From Citrobacter sp. Awk 4 (lineage in GTDB: Bacteria; Pseudomonadota; Gammaproteobacteria; Enterobacterales; Enterobacteriaceae), in assembly GCF_028069725.1 (NCBI RefSeq), contig NZ_JANEWG010000011.1, positions 49,916-113,915 on the forward strand: 64,000 nucleotides of DNA. Direction: 5' to 3'. Below are positions 22,143 through 43,493 of the stretch, in pieces (positions within the stretch are counted from its first letter, which is position 1; the number at the start of each line of letters is the position of its first letter). Under the pieces are notes generated by a model. That model did no database searches. It was given only the letters and a program-made list of their open reading frames with translations, and was not told the origin of the DNA. The position numbers were made by a program, and so were the translations under genes.

Positions 22143-24230
22143 TTATTTCCGCTTACTCGCCGCTTTTCGCCGCTTATCCAAATCCTTAATCAGCTTGTTC
22201 ACCTCATCATCGGCAAACATCTTTTCAAGAGGGATAGTCAGTTTACGACGCCAGTTCTTGTACTGTTCGCTGGTTCCCGGAATGTTGACCGGCTCCGCCA
22301 TATCCAGCCAGTCTTCCGGCTGTAATCCCAGCAGCGCGCTGTTACTGTCGGCAATATAACGCTGCAGACCACGATTGAGCGTCGACGTCATCGACATCAG
22401 CGATGCCTTATGCCCTGCGCGTTTTGGCAGGCAGCCATACTTATGCAAGGCATCCAGCAGCCCTTGCTTCGACTGCTCACGGTCCTGATACAACTCACGC
22501 AGAACCCCCTCATCCGGATAAAGTCCCAGCGTCTTGCCCAGCGTCAGATCACCGCTGTCCCAATAACCACGCAGCGTAGGAAGGTCATGCGTCGTCGCGA
22601 CAGCCATTGATTGTTCCGGGTACGCTTTCGGCGCACGGAAGGTCTTCTCATGGTCATTTTCAAAATAGAGAACCTTGTAAGAATAGACGCCACTATTACG
22701 CAGTTTGCTGACGATTTCCACCGGTACGGTGCCAAGATCTTCGCCAATCACCATACAGTGATGACGTTGACTTTCCAGCGCCAGAATGGAGAGCAGATCG
22801 TCCACCGGATAATGGACGTAGGCGCCGTGATCCGCCGTTTCACCGTAGGGTATCCACCACAAACGCAGCATCGACATCACATGGTCGATACGTAGCGCCC
22901 CACAGTTTTGCATATTGGCGCGCAACAGCTCGATAAACGGTTCATAGGCGCGCGCCGTGATAATGTGGGGATCCATTGGCGGCAACCCCCAGTTCTGACC
23001 GAGCGGGCCGAGGATATCCGGCGGCGCGCCGACAGAGGCTTTCAGGCAATACAATTCACGGTCACACCAGGTTTCCGCACCGCCTTCTGCGACGCCCACA
23101 GCCAGATCACGATACAGGCCAATCGGCATGTCAAATCCCTGACTGGTTTGCCAACAGGCGGCGAACTGGTTATACGCCAGCCACTGCAACCAGAGATAGA
23201 AATCCACCTCATCCTGATGCTGTTTGCAGAACTGTTTTACCTGTGGAGAATCCACCGACTGATACGCCTTCGGCCACACCGGCCAGCCCCAGCGCAATGC
23301 GTCCTCTTTCACCTGATAAGCATGCAGCGCGTCAAACGCCGCCTGCCAGTACAGGCTTTCGCCTTCCTGTTCGACAAAGTGACGAAACTCAGTCATCTGC
23401 TCGTCATCGCGAACCGCGAAACGTTTCCACGCCATACGCAACGCCGTCATTTTCAGCGCCGTCACGGCGGTGTAATCCACCCATTCGGCATCCCGCGCAC
23501 GTTGCAGCTTCTGTTGCGTTTCCGGCATTTGCCACCAGGCCTGCGCCTCTTCGCTCTGGCGGAAGTCTTCCACCGCATTCACGTCAATGTAGATGACATT
23601 CAGCCAGCGGCGCGAAGAAGGGCTGTACGGACTGGCGCTTTCGGGATTCGCCGGATAGAGCGCATGAATGGGATTCAGGCCAATGAATGAACCGCCACGC
23701 TTCGCGATATCCACCAGCATGGCTTTCAGATCGCCGAAATCGCCAATCCCCCAGTTCGTACCGGATCGCAGGGTGTAGAGCTGTACACATGCCCCCCACA
23801 GTTTTTGGCCTGTCAGCAGCGCCTGAGGTTCATAGCAGCGCTTCGGCGCCACAATAATCCGGCAGTGCGAACGCTGTTCGCCCTGAGTTAATGTCAGCGT
23901 GTGATACCCCTCCGGCAGCTTCGCCGGAAGATGAAATGCTTTGCCACCCGTGGCGTGCCCTTTGTGCTGCGCCCCCTCTTCGGTGGTCAGTATCCAGCTA
24001 AACTCCCCACTTCCTTCTACCGCCAGCGGCATCTTTTTGCCTGCGGTATAGACCATCACATTGGGCACGGGAGTCACCGCCACCTTCGTGGCGGCGGTGG
24101 TGCGATGCATGGCGTCAAGCAAACGCCGTTTGGTTTCGGCGCCAATCGACTGCGGTTTACCGTGGGCATTGATATAATTGGGGCTGATCCCCGCCGCTAA
24201 CGCGGCATTATCCAGACGTTTGCTTTCCAT
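22143..24230 (-). CDS. malQ: 4-alpha-glucanotransferase (amylomaltase)
   Basis: Cytoplasmic GH77 enzyme that transfers maltodextrinyl units between maltodextrins and releases glucose. It has 695 residues. Catalytic motifs: RIDHVM (nucleophile Asp), VIGEDLGTVP (acid/base Glu) and TTHDLPTLRGYW (transition-state Asp). The N-terminal extension of about 130 residues is typical of enterobacterial MalQ. Nine bases after malP, in the MalT-activated malPQ operon. Confidence 0.97.
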   Translation of the reverse strand: MESKRLDNAALAAGISPNYINAHGKPQSIGAETKRRLLDAMHRTTAATKVAVTPVPNVMVYTAGKKMPLAVEGSGEFSWILTTEEGAQHKGHATGGKAFHLPAKLPEGYHTLTLTQGEQRSHCRIIVAPKRCYEPQALLTGQKLWGACVQLYTLRSGTNWGIGDFGDLKAMLVDIAKRGGSFIGLNPIHALYPANPESASPYSPSSRRWLNVIYIDVNAVEDFRQSEEAQAWWQMPETQQKLQRARDAEWVDYTAVTALKMTALRMAWKRFAVRDDEQMTEFRHFVEQEGESLYWQAAFDALHAYQVKEDALRWGWPVWPKAYQSVDSPQVKQFCKQHQDEVDFYLWLQWLAYNQFAACWQTSQGFDMPIGLYRDLAVGVAEGGAETWCDRELYCLKASVGAPPDILGPLGQNWGLPPMDPHIITARAYEPFIELLRANMQNCGALRIDHVMSMLRLWWIPYGETADHGAYVHYPVDDLLSILALESQRHHCMVIGEDLGTVPVEIVSKLRNSGVYSYKVLYFENDHEKTFRAPKAYPEQSMAVATTHDLPTLRGYWDSGDLTLGKTLGLYPDEGVLRELYQDREQSKQGLLDALHKYGCLPKRAGHKASLMSMTSTLNRGLQRYIADSNSALLGLQPEDWLDMAEPVNIPGTSEQYKNWRRKLTIPLEKMFADDEVNKLIKDLDKRRKAASKRK

Positions 24231-24239
24231 CGCGTTTCC

Positions 24240-26648
<2,409 letters not shown>

Positions 26649-26712
26649 TCAGGTAATAAAACAACGTTATTGCTAGTTTGCCTGGCTCGTTGTTGACCTT
26701 CCTCCTCCCACC

Positions 26713-26746
26713 GGGGATTAGGCGGGGAGGAGTAGTGGGGATGAGC
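26713..26746 (-). promoter_or_regulatory. Three MalT boxes at the malP promoter
   Basis: On the plus strand GGGGATTAGG (26713), GGGGAGGAGT (26724) and GGGGATGAGC (26737) are three direct copies of the MalT box GGGGAKGAGG, at offsets of 11 and 13 bp. Relative to malP they read as CATCCCC-type sequence, as in the E. coli malP promoter. Confidence 0.85.
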
Positions 26747-27124
26747 ATAAAATTGTGATCGCCACCACTTAACAGTCGTACGATGACTCTTCAAGATGCA
26801 GAATGACCGTACAGATCTCTGCAAGCCATACTGTGTTTTACGCATTATTGATGAGAATAAACAGCGGCGATAAAAAATTGTGGAATATCATTTAGAAAGA
26901 ACATGTAAATACAGAAATAGTTTCTAACCTAAAATATTAGTTCTGACCCATCATTTCTCTATAAATATCGGTTCCCCGCGCAGGAAAAATGCCGATTTTC
27001 ATTAAAATTTCTGTCGCCTTACGGAGGGTGCAGCATTCTCTGACACCAGCAGAACCAGGCAACAATCCAGTCCCCACGCACATTCAGACGACAAATGAGA
27101 GCTTCCAACCAGATATATTAATAT

Positions 27125-27141
27125 TTGTGACATAGTGCAAA
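27125..27141. promoter_or_regulatory. CRP site of malT
   Basis: TTGTGACATAGTGCAAA contains TGTGA-N6-TGCAA, close to the known E. coli malT CRP site. It lies 126 bp upstream of the malT start codon, suited to activation of the malT promoter. Confidence 0.7.
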
Positions 27142-27260
27142 ATCAGGAGCACAAAAAGTCCGCTTAACTTGCATTAAACCGGTTTCTGTCCGACCTTATA
27201 TCTATTAATTACGAAGCGCAAAAAAAATCGTTTTTCCCCCATTTCCTCACAGTGAAGTGA

Positions 27261-29972
<2,712 letters not shown>

Positions 29973-29997
29973 TTCAGGATCGTGGTGTTGATGCTTA

Positions 29998-30029
29998 TTG
30001 GGCCTACGCGTTTGTAGGCCCAACTTTTT
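29998..30029. terminator. Terminator between malT and glpR
   Basis: TTGGGCCTAC-GCGTTT-GTAGGCCCAA: a perfect 10-bp stem followed by CTTTTT on the plus strand. Its right end overlaps the glpR stop codon at 30028-30030. Strong for malT; less ideal in the opposite direction. Confidence 0.9.
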
Positions 30030-30786
30030 AGCACAGTTCCAACTGAATATGGTGCTCGGCAATCACCTGCATCACGCCAGCGGGCGGCATGGTATCGGTA
30101 TAGACCGCATCGACCAGACTAATGCTGCCCATATTCACCATCGCATTACGACCAAACTTCGAGTGATCCACCACCAGCATGACGTGGCGTGAATTCTCAA
30201 TGATCGCGCGTTTGGTGCGTACTTCGTGATAATCAAACTCCAGCAATGAGCCATCGCTATCAATACCGCTGATCCCCAGAATGCCAAAGTCGAGGCGGAA
30301 CTGTGAGATAAAATCGAGTGTTGCTTCGCCAATGATCCCGCCATCACGGCTGCGAAGCTCACCGCCGGCCAGAATAATGCGAAAGTCCTCTTTCACCATC
30401 AGCGTGTTCGCCACGTTGAGGTTGTTGGTCACAATACGCAGATTGCTGTGATCCAGCAGCGCATGCGCGACTGCTTCCGGCGTTGTGCCGATGTCGATAA
30501 ACAGCGTGGAGCCATTCGGTATTTGCGTGGCGACTTTACGCGCGATGCGCTCTTTTTCCGCCGTCTGCGTTGCTTTTCGATCGTGCCACGGCGTGTTCAC
30601 GGAACTGGAAGGCAGCGCCGCACCACCGTGGTGGCGCAGAATCAGGTTTTGATCGGCCAGATCGTTGAGATCGCGGCGAATCGTCTGCGGGCTGACAGAG
30701 AAGTGCTCCACCAACTCTTCGGTGCTGACGTATCCCTGTTTTTTTACCAGTTCAATGATTGCGTCATGTCGTTGTGTTTGTTTCAT
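30028..30786 (-). CDS. glpR: Glycerol-3-phosphate regulon repressor GlpR, intact
   Basis: DeoR-family repressor of glp operons, released by glycerol-3-phosphate. It has 252 residues with an N-terminal HTH (about 6-60, YVSTEELVEHFSVSPQTIRRDL) and a C-terminal effector domain. The frame is full length and unbroken, whereas MG1655 carries a frameshift in glpR. Third gene of glpEGR, 73 bp after glpG. A GlpR operator is seen before glpD. Confidence 0.96.
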   Translation of the reverse strand: MKQTQRHDAIIELVKKQGYVSTEELVEHFSVSPQTIRRDLNDLADQNLILRHHGGAALPSSSVNTPWHDRKATQTAEKERIARKVATQIPNGSTLFIDIGTTPEAVAHALLDHSNLRIVTNNLNVANTLMVKEDFRIILAGGELRSRDGGIIGEATLDFISQFRLDFGILGISGIDSDGSLLEFDYHEVRTKRAIIENSRHVMLVVDHSKFGRNAMVNMGSISLVDAVYTDTMPPAGVMQVIAEHHIQLELC

Positions 30787-30859
30787 TCTGATTCCCTGGA
30801 ATTATGAAATTCGTCCAGCAGGCACAAACGGATAAATAAGATAGCCTGTGGGCGAATTT

Positions 30860-32061
<1,202 letters not shown>

Positions 32062-32171
32062 AGATTCTCTTTCTTTCATTGCCGATAAGCCATATTACCG
32101 CTCAGTGTACGTTCAGACGGCAGGTAAACACCATAATGTTATATGTATCACTCTAAAATGTTTTTTCGATG

Positions 32172-32200
32172 TTACCAATGGCGCGTTTATTTGCTATTAT
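32172..32200 (+). promoter_or_regulatory. Candidate glpD promoter
   Basis: TTACCA at 32172-32177 and TATTAT at 32195-32200 are separated by 17 bp. The -10 is overlapped by the GlpR operator, which fits repression by promoter occlusion. Confidence 0.55.
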
Positions 32201-32217
32201 TTTCGATAACGAACATT
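32198..32217. promoter_or_regulatory. GlpR operator of glpD
   Basis: TATTTTCGATAACGAACATT matches the GlpR consensus (WATGTTCGWTAWCGAACATW) at 19 of 20 positions. A weaker copy (about 12 of 20) follows around 32222-32241. Confidence 0.85.
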
Positions 32218-32248
32218 TTTGAGCTATAACGAAAGCGCAGAGGACAGC

Positions 32249-33757
32249 ATGGAAACCAAAGATCTGATTGTGATAGGCGGGGGCATTAATGGTGCCGGTA
32301 TCGCGGCAGACGCCGCTGGACGCGGTTTATCCGTGCTGATGCTGGAAGCGCAGGATTTAGCCTGCGCCACCTCCTCTGCCAGTTCTAAACTCATTCACGG
32401 TGGCTTACGCTACCTGGAACACTACGAATTCCGCCTGGTCAGCGAAGCGCTGGCCGAGCGTGAAGTGCTGTTGAAAATGGCGCCGCATATCGCCTTCCCA
32501 ATGCGTTTTCGTCTACCGCACCGCCCGCACCTGCGTCCGGCGTGGATGATCCGCGTTGGTCTTTTTATGTACGATCACCTGGGCAAACGCACCAGTTTAC
32601 CCGGTTCAACCGGTTTGCGTTTTGGCGCAGATTCTGTGCTGAAACCTGAGATCGTGCGCGGTTTCGAATATTCTGACTGCTGGGTAGACGATGCGCGACT
32701 GGTTCTGGCAAACGCCCAAATGGTGGTTCGCAAAGGGGGAGAAGTGTTAACCCGTACCCGCGCGACCTCCGCCCGCCGCGAAAACGGTCTGTGGATTGTG
32801 GAAGCGGAAGACATCGATACCGGTAAAAAATACACCTGGCAGGCGCGGGGTCTGGTCAACGCGACGGGCCCGTGGGTGAAGCAGTTCTTCGACGACGGCA
32901 TGCATCTGCCTTCACCGTACGGTATCCGCCTGATCAAGGGCAGCCACATCGTGGTGCCACGCGTCCACACTCAGAAGCAGGCTTACATCCTGCAAAATGA
33001 AGACAAACGTATTGTGTTTGTGATCCCGTGGATGGATGAGTTCTCGATTATCGGCACCACCGACGTTGAATATAACGGCGACCCGAAAGCGGTGAAAATT
33101 GACGAAAGTGAAATCAATTACCTGCTGAAGGTTTACAACGCGCACTTTAAGAAACAACTGGGACGCGACGATATCGTCTGGACTTACTCTGGCGTACGTC
33201 CGCTGTGTGATGACGAATCCGATTCGCCGCAGGCCATCACCCGCGACTACACGCTGGATATTCACGACGAAAACGGCAAAGCCCCGCTGCTGTCTGTGTT
33301 TGGCGGCAAGCTGACCACCTATCGCAAGCTGGCTGAACACGCGGTGGAAAAACTGGCATCTTACTATCAGGGTATTGGCCCGGCCTGGACCAAAGAGTGC
33401 ATCCTGCCGGGCGGTGAAATTGGCAATGATCGTGAAGATTACGCAGCAAAACTGCGCCGTCGCTACCCTTTCCTTACGGAATCGCTGGCGCGCCACTACT
33501 CACGCACCTACGGCAGTAATACGGAGTGGATCTTGGGTGAAGCAACGTCTGTTGCTGACTTAGGCGAAGATTTCGGTCACGAATTCTACGAAGCGGAACT
33601 GAAGTACCTGGTCGAGCATGAGTGGGTACGTCGTGCGGAAGATGCACTGTGGCGTCGTACCAAAGAAGGGATGTGGCTCAACGCCGAACAGCAGTCCCGT
33701 ATCACCCACTGGCTGGCGGAGTATATGGATAAACGCCAGCTGTCGTTAGCTTCTTAA
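32249..33757 (+). CDS. glpD: Aerobic glycerol-3-phosphate dehydrogenase
   Basis: Membrane-associated FAD enzyme oxidising sn-glycerol-3-phosphate to dihydroxyacetone phosphate and passing electrons to ubiquinone. Start at METKDLIV gives 502 residues (E. coli 501); ten upstream in-frame residues are leader sequence that includes part of the operator region. The Rossmann FAD motif IGGGINGAGIA lies near 8-18. Monocistronic; a REP cluster follows. Confidence 0.97.
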   Translation: METKDLIVIGGGINGAGIAADAAGRGLSVLMLEAQDLACATSSASSKLIHGGLRYLEHYEFRLVSEALAEREVLLKMAPHIAFPMRFRLPHRPHLRPAWMIRVGLFMYDHLGKRTSLPGSTGLRFGADSVLKPEIVRGFEYSDCWVDDARLVLANAQMVVRKGGEVLTRTRATSARRENGLWIVEAEDIDTGKKYTWQARGLVNATGPWVKQFFDDGMHLPSPYGIRLIKGSHIVVPRVHTQKQAYILQNEDKRIVFVIPWMDEFSIIGTTDVEYNGDPKAVKIDESEINYLLKVYNAHFKKQLGRDDIVWTYSGVRPLCDDESDSPQAITRDYTLDIHDENGKAPLLSVFGGKLTTYRKLAEHAVEKLASYYQGIGPAWTKECILPGGEIGNDREDYAAKLRRRYPFLTESLARHYSRTYGSNTEWILGEATSVADLGEDFGHEFYEAELKYLVEHEWVRRAEDALWRRTKEGMWLNAEQQSRITHWLAEYMDKRQLSLAS

Positions 33758-33775
33758 GACACACGCTATAAAACT

Positions 33776-33890
33776 GTAGGCCCGGTAAGCGTCATCGCCA
33801 CCGGGCCTTTTGCCGGATGGCGGCTAACGCCTTATCCGGCCTACAAGCGTGCATAACCGTAGGCCGGGCAAGCGAAGCGCCCCCGGCATC
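33776..33890. repeat. REP cluster (BIME) between glpD and glgP
   Basis: Three units: 33779-33807 (GGCCCGGTAAGCG ... CCACCGGGCC), 33811-33843 (GCCGGATGGCGG ... CTTATCCGGCCTAC), and an inverted 33859-33890 (GTAGGCCGGGCAAGCG). It fills the gap between convergent glpD and glgP. K-12 has the yzgL pseudogene near here; none is seen. Confidence 0.88.
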
Positions 33891-33895
33891 GTGTA

Positions 33896-37795
<3,900 letters not shown>

Positions 37796-37796
<1 letters not shown>

Positions 37797-39091
37797 TATC
37801 GCTCCTGATTGACCTGCAATTTGCGCAGCATCTCACGCGTAACCAGCACAATGCCTTCCTCTGAGCGGTAGAAACGACGCGCATCCTCTTCCGCGTTCTC
37901 ACCAATCACCATGCCTTCAGGGATCACACAAGCGCGATCGATGATGCAACGGCGCAAACGGCAGGAACGCCCGACCCAAACTTCTGGCAATAAGACTGCC
38001 GAATCAATGTTACAGAACGAATTCACCCTCACCCGCGGGAACAGAACCGACTGCACCACCACCGAACCGGAAATAATACAGCCGCCGGAAACCAGCGAGT
38101 TGAGCGTCATCCCGTGACTACCTGAACGGTCTTGCACAAATTTCGCAGGCGGCAACGGTTCCATATGCGTACGGATCGGCCATTCCTGGTCGTACATATC
38201 GAGCTCTGGCGTGACAGAAGCCAGATCGAGGTTTGCTTTCCAGTACGCTTCCAGGGTTCCGACATCGCGCCAGTACGGTTCGGCATCGGCGTCAGACTGC
38301 ACGCAGGACAAGGGGAATGGATGTGCATAAGCCAGGCCAGCTTTGGTCACTTTCGGAATAATATCTTTGCCGAAGTCGTGGCTGGAGGCGTCATTCTCAT
38401 CATCTTCCGCCAGCAGTTCGTAGAGGTAATCGGCATCAAAAACATAGATGCCCATACTGGCAAGGGACTTGGTCGGATCGTTTGGCATCGCCGGCGGATT
38501 TGCCGGTTTTTCCACGAACTCGATAATTTTGTCGCTCTCATCAACAGCCATCACGCCAAATGCGCTGGCTTCTTCGATAGGCACCGGCATACATGCCACG
38601 GTGCAACGCGCCCCTTTCTCAACATGGTCTATCAGCATGCGAGAGTAATCTTGCTTATAGATATGATCGCCCGCGAGGATCACCACATATTCCGCTTTAT
38701 AGCGTCGAATGATGTCCAGGTTTTGGGTGACGGCATCCGCCGTGCCGCGATACCAGTTTTCGCCCTGCATCCTTTGCTGAGCGGGTAGCAAGTCAACAAA
38801 CTCGTTCATCTCTTCACTGAAGAATGACCAGCCACGTTGAATATGCTGCACCAGGGTATGGGACTGATACTGCGTGATGACGCCAATACGGCGGATCCCA
38901 GAGTTTATGCAATTGGATAAAGCAAAATCGATAATGCGGAATTTGCCGCCAAAGTGAACGGCTGGCTTGGCGCGTTTGTTGGTTAAGTCTTTCAGACGTG
39001 AACCACGTCCACCGGCCAGGATCAGGGCAACAGATTTCAATGGCAGCTGGCGCGCCAACATTAAACGATCGTTTTTCTCTAAACTCACCAT
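37796..39091 (-). CDS. glgC: Glucose-1-phosphate adenylyltransferase
   Basis: Makes ADP-glucose, the rate-limiting step of glycogen synthesis, activated by fructose-1,6-bisphosphate and inhibited by AMP. Start at MVSLEKND gives 431 residues, E. coli length; the 12 earlier in-frame residues lack homology. Nucleotidyltransferase motif [12 protein letters not shown] at 26-37; activator Lys39 in NKRAKP; C-terminal left-handed beta-helix. AAAAAAGGAGTTAGTC before the ATG resembles the E. coli leader where CsrA binds. Confidence 0.98.
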
Positions 39092-39108
39092 GACTAACTC
39101 CTTTTTTA

Positions 39109-41082
39109 TCATCTTTGGAACACACACAGTCCGTGCGCAGGTCCCTGCCAGACAGCCGTAATCACTGGATTATCCTCTCCAGCAAATGGGGGAATAGCGT
39201 GCCATTCCCCTTCAGGTAAAACGATATCTGTTACCTCAAGCGTGGCATTTATCGCGATCAGAAAACGACCCGACAGCAAAATTTGCATCTGTTTCGGCCC
39301 GTTTTGCCACTCATCCGCACTCAAGGGTTGTGCGTACTGATTAAGCCACTCAACATTGCCGTCGTTCTCTTCCCACCAGTTGTCCCGGGTTAACGCAGGG
39401 ATCTTCTGGCGAAGATGAATCAACGCGGCAGTGAACAGGGCTAACCCACTGTTCGCCTGCTGCCAGTCCAGCCAGGTTAAAACATTATCCTGACAGTAAG
39501 CATTGTTGTTGCCATGCTGGCTGTGACCATGCTCATCACCCGCAAGCAACATCGGCGTGCCCTGAGAGAGCAACAACGTCGTCAGCAGGGCATGAATGCT
39601 GTCGCGTCGCCGCTCAATCAGATCTAACGTACCGCCTAATCCTTCTTTACCATGATTGTTACTATAATTATTGTTGGTGCCGTCGCGATTTTCCTCACCG
39701 TTTGCCTCATTGTGTTTCTGATTGAAACAAACACAGTCTCTGAGCGTAAATCCGTCATGCGCAGTAATCAGATTTACTGTTGCGCTGGGTTTACGGCCAT
39801 TGCGTTTAAACACATCGCTGGAGGCGGCAAAACGCTGCGCAAAATCGCCAGGCGATAAATTGCGTTGCAACCAAAAACGCCGGGCGGCGTCGCGGAAATG
39901 ATCGTTCCACTCGGCAAACGGCGGCGGGAAATTACCGACCTGATATCCCCCTTCACCGATATCCCACGGCTCAGCAATAAGCTTGATATTTGAAAGCAAC
40001 GGACAGCTTTTGATGGCGTTAAACAGGGGCGCATCCTGACGAAACTCAGGCGTACGTCCCATGACGGAGGCCAGGTCAAAACGAAAACCATCAATATGGA
40101 ACGTCTCAACCCAGTAACGCAGGCACTCGCACGCATACTCCACCACGCCAGGATGGCTTAAGTTGAGCGTGTTACCACAACCGGTCCAGTTGTGGTAATC
40201 ACCATCCTCCTTAATCCAATAATAGCTACGGTTGTCGATTCCGCGCAGGGAGAAGAACGGACCGTCGAGATCCAGCTCCGCACTATGGTTAAGAACGATG
40301 TCGAGAATGACTTCAATTCCGGCTTTATGCAGCGCTTTTACCGCGTCGCGAAACTCATCGAGCGCAGTGTCCGGGGAGCAGGCATATGCCGGATGAAGCG
40401 CGAACATGGCCATTGGGTTATAACCCCAGTAGTTCGACAGCCCCAGCCGTTGTAAACGCGGTTCACTGGCGAAATGCACCACCGGTAACAACTCCAGGGC
40501 GGTTACCCCCAACTGTTTGAAATAGGCGACCATCACCGGGTGACCGAGCGCTTTGTAGGTGCCGCGGATCTCCTTAGGGATACCCGGATGCAGATACGTC
40601 AGCCCCTTCACATGCGCTTCATAGATCACCGAATTGCCCCACGGCGTACGCGGTGGGGCATCATCTTCCCAGTCATAATGGTCGGCCACCACCACGCATT
40701 TTGGCGCGAAGGAGGCGCTGTCACGGCGATCCGGCGCATCATATCCGCCATGCAACTCGGGATGATCTTTCAGTTCGCCTTCCACCCGGCGAGCGTAAGG
40801 GTCAATCAGCAATTTCGCCGGATTGAAAAGCAACCCTTGCTCAGGTTTCCACGGACCATACACACGATAGCCGTAACGCAGACCGGGTCTGGCATCGGCC
40901 AGATAACCGTGCCAGACATCGCCGCTCCGCCCCGGTAGCTCATAGCGCTGCTCGCCCCCCTGCGCATCGAAAACGCACAGTTCTACGCGCGTTGCATGTG
41001 CTGAAAAGAGCGTAAAGTTAACGCCACGACCATCGTAAGTCGCGCCATGCGGCGTGGCGTTGCCGATGGCCAGTGGGCTCAT
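39109..41082 (-). CDS. glgX: Glycogen debranching enzyme GlgX
   Basis: GH13 isoamylase-type enzyme cleaving alpha-1,6 branches of phosphorylase-limit dextrins. 657 residues, E. coli length. N-terminal CBM48-like domain (about 10-110); [11 protein letters not shown] supplies the nucleophile Asp, LIAEPWDIG the acid/base Glu, [10 protein letters not shown] the third acid. The start overlaps the glgB stop by 4 bp. glgC begins 17 bp after its stop. Confidence 0.97.
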   Translation of the reverse strand: MSPLAIGNATPHGATYDGRGVNFTLFSAHATRVELCVFDAQGGEQRYELPGRSGDVWHGYLADARPGLRYGYRVYGPWKPEQGLLFNPAKLLIDPYARRVEGELKDHPELHGGYDAPDRRDSASFAPKCVVVADHYDWEDDAPPRTPWGNSVIYEAHVKGLTYLHPGIPKEIRGTYKALGHPVMVAYFKQLGVTALELLPVVHFASEPRLQRLGLSNYWGYNPMAMFALHPAYACSPDTALDEFRDAVKALHKAGIEVILDIVLNHSAELDLDGPFFSLRGIDNRSYYWIKEDGDYHNWTGCGNTLNLSHPGVVEYACECLRYWVETFHIDGFRFDLASVMGRTPEFRQDAPLFNAIKSCPLLSNIKLIAEPWDIGEGGYQVGNFPPPFAEWNDHFRDAARRFWLQRNLSPGDFAQRFAASSDVFKRNGRKPSATVNLITAHDGFTLRDCVCFNQKHNEANGEENRDGTNNNYSNNHGKEGLGGTLDLIERRRDSIHALLTTLLLSQGTPMLLAGDEHGHSQHGNNNAYCQDNVLTWLDWQQANSGLALFTAALIHLRQKIPALTRDNWWEENDGNVEWLNQYAQPLSADEWQNGPKQMQILLSGRFLIAINATLEVTDIVLPEGEWHAIPPFAGEDNPVITAVWQGPAHGLCVFQR

Positions 41083-43265
41083 TCCCCCTCCCGCATCAGC
41101 CAGATGGTGGCTAACGGCGGCAATGTGAGGCTCAGCGAGTGCTGGCGACCGTGACTGGCAATTTCATCGCTGTGTACAGCCCCACCATTACCGGCATTAC
41201 TGCCGTGATAGTGCATGGAGTCTGTATTCATTATCTCGCGCCATTTCCCCGGCTGATTAATACCGAAGCGATAGCCAGGACGCGGGACCGGTGTAAAGTT
41301 GCTGGCGACAATAATTTCGTTGCCCGCTTTGTCCCGACGGACAAAAATCAGCACCGAACGTTCGTTGTCGTCCACCACCAGCCATTCGAATCCATATCCA
41401 TCAAAATCGAGCTCATGCAGCGCTTTATGGTGACGGTAAGTGTGGTTCAGATCGCGAACCAGCCGCTGGACGCCGTGATGCCAGTTGTCATCACCTTCCA
41501 GCAGATGCCAGTCAAGGCTGGCGTCGTGGTTCCATTCGCGCCCCTGGGCAAACTCGTTGCCCATAAACAGTAACTTCTTACCGGGGAAGGCCCACATCCA
41601 GCCGTAATAAGCACGCAGGTTGGCAAATTTCTGCCAGGCATCGCCAGGCATGCGATCCAGAATGGATTTTTTGCCGTGGACCACTTCGTCATGCGACAGC
41701 GGCAGAACAAAGTTTTCGGTGTAGTTGTACAGCATGCCGAACGTCAGCTTATCGTGATGATACTGACGATGAACCGGATCCAGCTTCATATAGTCGAGCG
41801 TGTCATGCATCCAGCCGAGGTTCCATTTGTACCAGAAGCCCAGCCCTCCCATGTCCTGTGGACGAGAAACCCCTGCAAAATCCGTAGACTCTTCCGCCAT
41901 ACTGACCGCGCCGGGCACTTGTTCACCCAGAATACGGTTGGTATTGCGTAAGAATTCGATCGCTTCGAGGTTCTCGCGACCGCCATATTCGTTGGGGATC
42001 CATTCCCCCTCTTTGCGGCTGTAATCGCGATAAATCATCGACGCAACGGCGTCTACTCGCAGAGCATCAATCCCGAAACGTTCAATCCAGTACAGGGCGT
42101 TGCCGACCAGAAAGTTACTGACTTCGCGGCGACCATAGTTGTAGATCAGCGTGTTCCAGTCCTGATGGTAGCCTTCGCGCGGGTCACTGTGTTCGTACAG
42201 AGCGGTGCCGTCAAACTCCGCCAAACCAAAGTCGTCAGACGGGAAATGCCCCGGCACCCAGTCGAGAATGACGTTCAGACCCGCCTGATGCGCGGCATTA
42301 ACGAAGTAGCGGAAGTCGTCACGCGTACCAAAACGACGCGTCGGCGCATACAGGCCGGTAGGCTGGTAGCCCCAACTGCCGTCAAAAGGGTGCTCGTTAA
42401 CAGGCAGTAGTTCGATATGCGTGAAGCCCATCCACTTCACGTAAGGAATTAACTGATCTGCCAGCTCACGATAACTGAGCCAGAAATTATTGTCGGTGTG
42501 ACGACGCCAGGATCCAAGATGCACCTCATAAATGGAGATGGGCGCGTCGAACTGATTGGCCTTTTTGCGCGCCTCGCTCTGAACAACTTTTTCCGGCAAA
42601 CCACAAATGAGCGATGCCGTCTCCGGGCGCATTTGCGCTTCAAACGCATAGGGGTCGGCTTTGATGCGCAGGTGACCATGCGCGTCGATCATCTCGTATT
42701 TATACAGTTGACCATTTTGCGCACCGGGGATGAATAACTCCCAGATGCCGCTCTCTTTGCGCAGGCGCATCGGGTGGCGACGCCCATCCCAGTAGTTAAA
42801 CTGCCCGACTACCGAGACGCGCCGGGCGTTTGGCGCCCAGACGGAGAAACGCGTGCCGGTCACTCCGTCCATCGTATCCGCATGCGCCCCCAGGGTTTCA
42901 TACGGGCGCAGATGGGTGCCTTCAGACAATAACCAGGCATCCATTTCTTGTATCAGAGGGCCAAAGCGATAGGGATCATCGATCAGATTCTGTTGCCCAT
43001 GCCAGACAACAGCGAGTTGATAGCGGAAGACATTTTTACGCCGGGGCATTACGCCGCAGAAAAAACCGCGTGAGTCGAGGCATTCCAGCTTGCCGACTTT
43101 ACGTCCGGTTTTAGGTTCGATCACCCACACTTCGGTGGCGTCAGGTAATAGGGCCCGGACCTCAAGTCCAGCGTCAGTTTGATGCATACCGAGTACGGAA
43201 AAAGGATCCGCAAAGTGGCCTGCAATAAGCGCATTAATCACGTCTCTATCGATACGAACGGACAT
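41079..43265 (-). CDS. glgB: 1,4-alpha-glucan branching enzyme
   Basis: GH13 enzyme that forms alpha-1,6 branches in glycogen. Start at MSVRIDRD gives 728 residues as in E. coli. An ATG nine bases upstream is disfavoured because AGGA abuts it, whereas AGGATGACAACC spaces the chosen ATG well. CBM48 domains N-terminal; catalytic motifs [10 protein letters not shown] (Asp405), MAEESTDF (Glu458) and [12 protein letters not shown] (Asp526). First gene of glgBXCAP. Confidence 0.97.
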   Translation of the reverse strand: MSVRIDRDVINALIAGHFADPFSVLGMHQTDAGLEVRALLPDATEVWVIEPKTGRKVGKLECLDSRGFFCGVMPRRKNVFRYQLAVVWHGQQNLIDDPYRFGPLIQEMDAWLLSEGTHLRPYETLGAHADTMDGVTGTRFSVWAPNARRVSVVGQFNYWDGRRHPMRLRKESGIWELFIPGAQNGQLYKYEMIDAHGHLRIKADPYAFEAQMRPETASLICGLPEKVVQSEARKKANQFDAPISIYEVHLGSWRRHTDNNFWLSYRELADQLIPYVKWMGFTHIELLPVNEHPFDGSWGYQPTGLYAPTRRFGTRDDFRYFVNAAHQAGLNVILDWVPGHFPSDDFGLAEFDGTALYEHSDPREGYHQDWNTLIYNYGRREVSNFLVGNALYWIERFGIDALRVDAVASMIYRDYSRKEGEWIPNEYGGRENLEAIEFLRNTNRILGEQVPGAVSMAEESTDFAGVSRPQDMGGLGFWYKWNLGWMHDTLDYMKLDPVHRQYHHDKLTFGMLYNYTENFVLPLSHDEVVHGKKSILDRMPGDAWQKFANLRAYYGWMWAFPGKKLLFMGNEFAQGREWNHDASLDWHLLEGDDNWHHGVQRLVRDLNHTYRHHKALHELDFDGYGFEWLVVDDNERSVLIFVRRDKAGNEIIVASNFTPVPRPGYRFGINQPGKWREIMNTDSMHYHGSNAGNGGAVHSDEIASHGRQHSLSLTLPPLATIWLMREGE

Positions 43266-43394
43266 GGTTGTCATCCTGTTTTATGGTGCCGCCCCTTCCA
43301 ACTGATCTTCGACATCAGGTAGCGACACTTCTTTGACCTGAACGGCATAGCACAATGTGCATCCTTTCTACGCCGTCCTACCTCCAGGTAAGAT

Positions 43395-43416
43395 CTAAAT
43401 ACATCAGTGTATTTAG
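43395..43416. promoter_or_regulatory. Inverted repeat in the asd-glgB gap
   Basis: CTAAATAC / GTATTTAG, a perfect 8-bp inverted repeat with a 6-base spacer (ATCAGT), 130 bp upstream of glgB. It looks like an operator or a small hairpin. I do not recognise the binding protein. The whole gap 43266-43493 is otherwise AT-rich leader and promoter sequence. Confidence 0.45.
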
Positions 43417-43493
43417 CCACCCTTAAATAATAGCCAATGCTTTATCTAACTCCTGGTAAATAATGAAACATCGCGTCTACTCCTGTATTACGC

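Noticed and set aside
33776..33890. Possible CRISPR-like array of short repeats.
   Set aside because: Units are REP palindromes in alternating orientation with no regular spacers and no cas genes.
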